Source: an uncultured cyanobacterium (GTDB lineage: Bacteria > Cyanobacteriota > Cyanobacteriia > PCC-6307 > Cyanobiaceae). Taken from it: a DNA stretch of 44,412 nucleotides. The notes below the pieces were generated by a model. The model did no database searches, had not been told where the DNA came from, and saw only the letters and a list, made by a program, of their open reading frames with translations. A program made the translations under genes and the position numbers. The stretch spans positions 1-44,412 of the forward strand of contig CAJWUF010000003.1 in NCBI GenBank assembly GCA_913047395.1, written 5' to 3'. Shown here one piece after another: positions 39,193-44,412 of this stretch. Numbering within the stretch: the first letter of the stretch is position 1; each line of letters begins with the position of its first letter.

Positions 39193-42100
39193 TCAGCCGG
39201 TATTGCGCATGCCTGCGGCTATGCCATTGATGGTGAGTAATGCACCGCGTAGCAGCTCGCTGCGGCTGTAGGTGCGACCATCGCCTTCGGTTAGTGGAGC
39301 CTCGCTCATTGGCGGTTGTCGATTCTGATCACGTAGTCGGCGCAGCAGTGCTACTTGAAGGAAACCTAGTGGCACGATCGTGCGATTGCGAAGATCTACT
39401 GATTGCTGCAGTGCAGGATCGGCCCCAAGCAATCTTGAATGTCCGGTGATATCTAATACCAACCGTCTAGTGAGGTTGTATTCCGCTGAGATGGTCTCGA
39501 AGATGAGATCAAAAGCATCACGGTAATCTTTGCTGCCAAGACTGATCATGTAGTGATGGGCTAGCTCTAGGTCCACTTTCGAAAGGGTCATCTCTACCTT
39601 GGAGATCAACATCCGAAAGAAAGGCCACCGCTGATGCAGTCTGCGCAGAAGGTCGAGCTGATCAGCATCTGATTCAACTTCTGCGGCTAAGGCTGTGCCT
39701 ACGCCAAACCAGCTCGGCAGCAGGAAGCGACTCTGCGTCCAGCCGAATACCCAGGGGATAGCCCTAAGGCTAGAGAGGTCTTTGGCGCCACTTTTGCGTC
39801 TAGCAGGACGGCTGGAGATTTGCAATTTGCTGATTTCTTCTATCGGCGTGACCTGTTGGAAAAAGGCCACTAGATCTGGGTTGTCGTGGACGAGGGCTCG
39901 ATAGTGCTCACGCGAGCGGCCGGCCAATCTGGTCATTAGTTGGTTCCAGCTTGGTGTGGCATCGAGCTGATTTGTTACCAGGCTGTTTTGCAGTACCGCT
40001 GTAGTGAAAGTTTCTAGGTTGTAAAGCGCTAGTTCCGGCAGGCTGTATTTAGATGCCAGGACTTCTCCTTGCTCGGTGATCTTGATGCGGCCGCGCAGGG
40101 TGCCGCTTGGTTGGGCCAGGATTGCTTGGTAGGCCGGGCCACCTCCTCTGCCGACCGAGCCACCGCGGCCATGGAATAGACGTAGGGCTACACCATGACG
40201 GCTAGCTAGGTCTTGCAAGGCAATCTGGGCTTGATGAATCTCCCAATTGCTGGAGAGAAAACCAGAGTCTTTATTGCTATCTGAATAGCCGAGCATTAAC
40301 TCCTGCAGAGGTTGGACCTGCTCGCCAACACGGGGGAGCAAATTGCGGTAGATAGGCGCCTGGAATACTTCCTCCATTACTGCTGGAGCTCGTTGCAGAT
40401 CTTCTACGGTCTCGAATAGGGGGACTACAAGCAGGTCCGCCTGTTTAGATGTGGGATCAACGAGGCCAGCTTCCTTGGCGAGCAGTAGTACCTCCAGTAG
40501 ATCGGAGGCGGTGTGACTCATTGAGATCACATAAGTACGGCAGATTCGACTGCCGAATTCTTCTTGCAGTCGGTGCAGCATGCGAAACACCGCCACCGTT
40601 TCTGATGTACTGGGTGACCAGACCACTGCAGAGGGGATAAGTGGTCGGCGGGTTTGTAGTTCTTCTATTAACCACTGCATCCGTTCTTGCTCGTTCATGT
40701 CGCCATAGGCCTTGGGAAGGTTCAGATAGCGGGTTAATTCGTCGAGGGCATCGCTATGGCGATTGCTTTCCTGGCGGATGTCGAGGCTGGCTAATGAGAA
40801 AGCAAAAATATGTACCTGCGTTAGCAGGGTGTCTAGAGGTTCACAGCTCAGATCTGTGCTGACCAGACTGTTGCGAATCAGTTCAAGGTCGCTTTTGAAT
40901 TCTGCAACTGATCTGTAGTGGAGAGCTTCTCCTGGGTTGGTTGCGTTGCTGCTGGTATTTAGTCCTTCTGGCGGGGTCTGCCAGCCTGCTTCTGCTAGTT
41001 GCTGATTTCGTTGCTGAGTGAGCTTTAACCGCTCAAGGGTATAGCTGAGTTTCAAGCGATAAGGTTCGAGGCGATAGCGGGCTGCCCGTTCCTCGTAAAC
41101 CTCGGGGAAGCGAAGCCGGTCCATCTCCAGCGACTCCAACAGTGGAGTACTTACCTGACTCCATTGCATGGAGATGCTTAGTTGATCTCTGAGGTCTTGA
41201 ACGGCACTGACATAGCGCTCAAGCATCAGTTGACGTTGATAACAGGCGGTGCGCCAGGTGATCTCTGGTGTAACGGAAGGATTGCCGTCTCGGTCGGAGC
41301 CAACCCAAGATCCAAAGGTGCAGAAGGCGGCCTGGGGAATATGTATGTCCGGGTAACTGGCTGCCATTGCTGTTATTAGGCGTCTCCGTAGCTGGGGCAT
41401 GGCATCGAAAAGCACCTGCTGGAAATAGTGGAGGGCGTAATCAACTTCATCCAGCACTGAGGGCTTGAATTGATGAAGTTCATCGGTACGCCACCAGAGC
41501 CGAATCTCCTCTTCAAGTTGCAGTCTCAGGCTTTCCTTTTCAGGCGCAGATTTTGTCGAATCTGATTGCAACTGTTGCAACAGGCTTGCCACTCTGCGCT
41601 GCTTGTGGCGCACGGTATGACGGACGATTTCGGTGGGATGAGCGGTAAAAACTAGGCGGATATCCATCTCCTGTAACAGGGTCTCCAGCTGAGCTGGTGG
41701 CACGTTGAGACTGCGCAGACGTTCGAATAATTCTCTGAATGTGGCAGGGTCTGTCTGACTGGCGAGCGGCGGGGCAAAGGGGTCAAATATTTTGTCTTGA
41801 TCTTTGCTCTCTCGATGATTAGACATGCTGGCGAGATAGCTGTCTTCCTCTATTCGTTGCTCGAGGATGTTTACTAGCTGGAAATAGAGGGAGAAGGCAC
41901 GTGCTGCAGCAATGGCTTCTGCTAGATCCATTTCTCGGATCAACAGCACGATCGCTGTGCTTGTGCTGTTCCCATCAGCTTCTTCAATGGCTAAAGGCTC
42001 ACTAAGTTGCTTCAGGCGCAGCAGTCGTTCTGTTTGCTCCGGTGGACATTCGCTGCGTAGCACCGTTTGCCAAAGGTCTTCCACCAGTTCAAGGCGTTGC

Positions 42101-42210
42101 TGCAGTAGGCGACCTGCACCCTGTTCCCCCATTATTTGCTCGCAATCAGTTGCTTGGCCGGGGGACTGCTGCATCGACGTACTTGTGGACTCAGGTTTGG
42201 CCATGATCAT
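39193..42210 (-). CDS. ppc: Phosphoenolpyruvate carboxylase
   Basis: [66 protein letters not shown]-terminal [10 protein letters not shown]. Confidence 0.99.
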   Translation of the reverse strand: MIMAKPESTSTSMQQSPGQATDCEQIMGEQGAGRLLQQRLELVEDLWQTVLRSECPPEQTERLLRLKQLSEPLAIEEADGNSTSTAIVLLIREMDLAEAIAAARAFSLYFQLVNILEQRIEEDSYLASMSNHRESKDQDKIFDPFAPPLASQTDPATFRELFERLRSLNVPPAQLETLLQEMDIRLVFTAHPTEIVRHTVRHKQRRVASLLQQLQSDSTKSAPEKESLRLQLEEEIRLWWRTDELHQFKPSVLDEVDYALHYFQQVLFDAMPQLRRRLITAMAASYPDIHIPQAAFCTFGSWVGSDRDGNPSVTPEITWRTACYQRQLMLERYVSAVQDLRDQLSISMQWSQVSTPLLESLEMDRLRFPEVYEERAARYRLEPYRLKLSYTLERLKLTQQRNQQLAEAGWQTPPEGLNTSSNATNPGEALHYRSVAEFKSDLELIRNSLVSTDLSCEPLDTLLTQVHIFAFSLASLDIRQESNRHSDALDELTRYLNLPKAYGDMNEQERMQWLIEELQTRRPLIPSAVVWSPSTSETVAVFRMLHRLQEEFGSRICRTYVISMSHTASDLLEVLLLAKEAGLVDPTSKQADLLVVPLFETVEDLQRAPAVMEEVFQAPIYRNLLPRVGEQVQPLQELMLGYSDSNKDSGFLSSNWEIHQAQIALQDLASRHGVALRLFHGRGGSVGRGGGPAYQAILAQPSGTLRGRIKITEQGEVLASKYSLPELALYNLETFTTAVLQNSLVTNQLDATPSWNQLMTRLAGRSREHYRALVHDNPDLVAFFQQVTPIEEISKLQISSRPARRKSGAKDLSSLRAIPWVFGWTQSRFLLPSWFGVGTALAAEVESDADQLDLLRRLHQRWPFFRMLISKVEMTLSKVDLELAHHYMISLGSKDYRDAFDLIFETISAEYNLTRRLVLDITGHSRLLGADPALQQSVDLRNRTIVPLGFLQVALLRRLRDQNRQPPMSEAPLTEGDGRTYSRSELLRGALLTINGIAAGMRNTG

Positions 42211-43358
42211 CCCAAAATGGCCTCGGTTTTAGTTGTGGCGATTTCTTCTACGTTCATTTCGGCAATGCTGTGTTGAATAACAGCTTCCACAGGTTGGCCA
42301 TTGGCATGGGCCTGTAGCCAATGCATTGCTTGATTGCCCTTGCTTAGTACTGAATGCAGCGGGTCAAGTTGCTTTGCCAGATTTAGATCTTTGCTTAAAG
42401 GGGCTACTTCTTCGAGCATTTGTTCGATCCAGGAACGGCAAAGGATGGAGTTGCCATCACGCCAGTGGTGCAGGGGAGCGTTCAAGCTCATTTGAGCGGC
42501 GGCAGAATCGTTTGCATCACAAAGATCGGCCAGTTCTTTCGGGGTTAGTCGACTCACTTCAAGAGGATCTAGCTGGTTTGGCTTCTCAAGCAGGCTGAGT
42601 ACGCGCAATTCCAGCAGAGTAGTCACTGCTAGGAGAACAGAAGGATCAGTAATTAGATCGCAGATACGTAGTTCTAGACGGTTGAGCTCATAAGGGCGGT
42701 GAGGTCCGTTCGGTCGAACCGAAGTCCACAGATGACGCTCGTTTCGCATGCTGCCAATGGCTAGTTGCTCTTCAACCCAACCGACATAGTGAGGATGACT
42801 TAGGAAGAGGGGCACCCGTTCTGGAGTGAGTGGGAATTGCAGCCATCGCTGAGAGTGGCTTCCTGTTGGCAGGCCATCGAGGAATGGCGAGCTTGCGCTC
42901 AGGGCAAGGAAGAGTGCGGCTTCACAACGAACTAAGCGCAGTGCAGCAAACAACAGCGGTAGATCTTCCACCCCTAGGTTGATGTGGACGCTGGTGGTTA
43001 CAACCTTGGTGCCGTAGGTGGTCTCGATAAGATCGTGATAGGGGTTGAGCGGATCAGAGCGCTCAAAGCGATGGCTGTCACCAAGACTGAGGGTGCTGCC
43101 CGGCAAAATGGTGAGTTGCCGTGGTTCTAACCATTTACGCAGTCTTCGCCTTGGAGCTAGAAGTGCCTCCGTCAATGGAGCGTAGTTGGATTCTGGAGCT
43201 GTTATGTATTCAAGGTTGCGCTGGTCTGGTTCAGTTACGAAATCTGGGAGATCCCTCTTTACAGCTGCCGCTACGCCTACGTGCTCACCGCTGAAGCGTC
43301 CTGTGAATAACTCCACCTCAAAGCCTTTAAGCAGTAGCTGGTTGCTCATGGTTTGCAC
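42207..43358 (-). CDS. gshA: Glutamate-cysteine ligase, cyanobacterial type
   Basis: [22 protein letters not shown] ... [47 protein letters not shown]. Confidence 0.9.
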   Translation of the reverse strand: MQTMSNQLLLKGFEVELFTGRFSGEHVGVAAAVKRDLPDFVTEPDQRNLEYITAPESNYAPLTEALLAPRRRLRKWLEPRQLTILPGSTLSLGDSHRFERSDPLNPYHDLIETTYGTKVVTTSVHINLGVEDLPLLFAALRLVRCEAALFLALSASSPFLDGLPTGSHSQRWLQFPLTPERVPLFLSHPHYVGWVEEQLAIGSMRNERHLWTSVRPNGPHRPYELNRLELRICDLITDPSVLLAVTTLLELRVLSLLEKPNQLDPLEVSRLTPKELADLCDANDSAAAQMSLNAPLHHWRDGNSILCRSWIEQMLEEVAPLSKDLNLAKQLDPLHSVLSKGNQAMHWLQAHANGQPVEAVIQHSIAEMNVEEIATTKTEAILG

Positions 43359-44412
43359 GGCTCCAGGCAGGCTAGGGCTGTGAGCATCCCTCTTGCCTTA
43401 TTGAGGGTCTCTTCGTATTCGGTGGTGGGTACGGAATCGGCAACTACGCCTGCGCCTGCTTGAACCTTTACCTGCCAGCCACCCTCAGGATGGGGCCGCA
43501 CAATCATGGTGCGAATGGTGATGGCCGTATTAAGAGCACCATTTAGATCAACGGACCCATACACACCCGAATAGGGACCTCGTGCATCGGGTTCGAGTTC
43601 ATTGATGAGCTGCATAGCCCTGATTTTTGGGGCGCCACTAACCGTGCCTGCTGGGAATGAGGCCATTAATAGATCCCATACATCCTTACCTTCAGCAAGG
43701 AGCCCTTCTACTGCGCTCACGATATGCATCACGTGAGAGTATTTCTCGATCACCATTAGCTCCTTCACCGTCACACTGCCTGGTTTGCAGACGCGTCCTA
43801 GGTCATTGCGGCCAAGATCAACCAGCATTACGTGTTCGGCGCACTCCTTGGGATCTGCCATCAACTCTGCTTCTAGATTTTGATCCTCCAGTTCGTTGCT
43901 GCCGCGTGGGCGCGTGCCGGCGATAGGCCGAAGACTGGCCTTGATGCCATCGTCAACTGGCTCAGCCTTGACCATGACCTCTGGGCTTGAGCCAATTAGT
44001 TGCCAGTCACCGAAATCAAAGAAAGCCATATATGGGGAAGGATTCACCATTCGCAGGCTTCGGTAGAGCTCAAGTGGCTGTTGAGAAACTTTGGTTTCTA
44101 GTCTTTGACTAATTACAAGCTGGAACACATCACCTGCGGCGATGTGTTCCTTGGCAGTTTGAACGGCATCTTCAAAACCTGGTTGGCTGTAGTTACTGAT
44201 GGTGGGAGGTGGGGATTGTCCTTTTTGTTGCCAACGCAGTGGTGATGTCGGCGTAAGTGGAGCGGCCATGCGCTCTTCCAAGTCTTGAATGCGCCTTTTT
44301 GCTTTTAGCCATGCGTCCTCGGCAGTTTGTCCTCCGCTTAGGTCTCCGTAGGCCACTGCAGTGATCAGGCGTTTTACTTGATCAATGATCAAGATGCTGT
44401 CCATCAGCATCC
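43346..44412 (-). CDS. trpE: Anthranilate synthase component I (5' truncated by window edge)
   Basis: IAGTRPRGSNELEDQNLEAELMADPKECAEHVMLVDLGRNDLGRVCKPGSV ... FPAGTVSGAPKIRAMQLINELE. Confidence 0.92.
   Translation of the reverse strand, partial: MLMDSILIIDQVKRLITAVAYGDLSGGQTAEDAWLKAKRRIQDLEERMAAPLTPTSPLRWQQKGQSPPPTISNYSQPGFEDAVQTAKEHIAAGDVFQLVISQRLETKVSQQPLELYRSLRMVNPSPYMAFFDFGDWQLIGSSPEVMVKAEPVDDGIKASLRPIAGTRPRGSNELEDQNLEAELMADPKECAEHVMLVDLGRNDLGRVCKPGSVTVKELMVIEKYSHVMHIVSAVEGLLAEGKDVWDLLMASFPAGTVSGAPKIRAMQLINELEPDARGPYSGVYGSVDLNGALNTAITIRTMIVRPHPEGGWQVKVQAGAGVVADSVPTTEYEETLNKARGMLTALACLEPCKP

Noticed and set aside
1-44412. CRISPR arrays, IS elements, prophage or restriction-modification systems
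   Set aside because: No direct-repeat array, transposase/integrase frames, phage structural genes or RM motifs were seen; the lone HNH protein is of the widespread cyanobacterial housekeeping type.

Overview
The window looks like a picocyanobacterial chromosome segment, probably marine Synechococcus or a low-light Prochlorococcus; that assignment is inferred from gene content and protein similarity as I recognise it. Most of it is core genome. The left half is a long minus-strand S10/spc/alpha ribosomal supercluster (rplC through prfA) including secY, adk, rpmJ, rpoA, truA, rplM, rpsI and rpmE. It is flanked by alr, an HNH endonuclease gene and tRNA-Ser(GCU). The right half carries ndhN, ldpA, a Ycf45-like R3H ATPase gene, tRNA-Gln(UUG), a HAD gene, recA, a DinG-like helicase gene, tyrA, a crtD/crtISO-like gene, a fructosamine-kinase-like gene, a CAAD protein gene, a JAMM peptidase plus MoeZ-type E1 pair, a tandem-domain cobO, larE, speD, recF, tRNA-Arg(CCG), a GNAT-like gene, ppc, a cyanobacterial-type gshA and a partial trpE. 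The most unusual part is the sparse larE-speD interval (about 34.9-36.9 kb). It holds (i) a 56-aa double-glycine leader peptide missing from the ORF track, (ii) a second double-glycine peptide gene with the same start motif (MTTFN) interrupted by a single in-frame TGA, followed by a strong terminator, (iii) a perfect CRP-type palindrome upstream, and (iv) a Sec-exported protein made of about 12-residue VKA/VKG repeats whose 5' leader is almost entirely one long hairpin, with short repeats on both sides. All calls are from reading the sequence; no database search was run.
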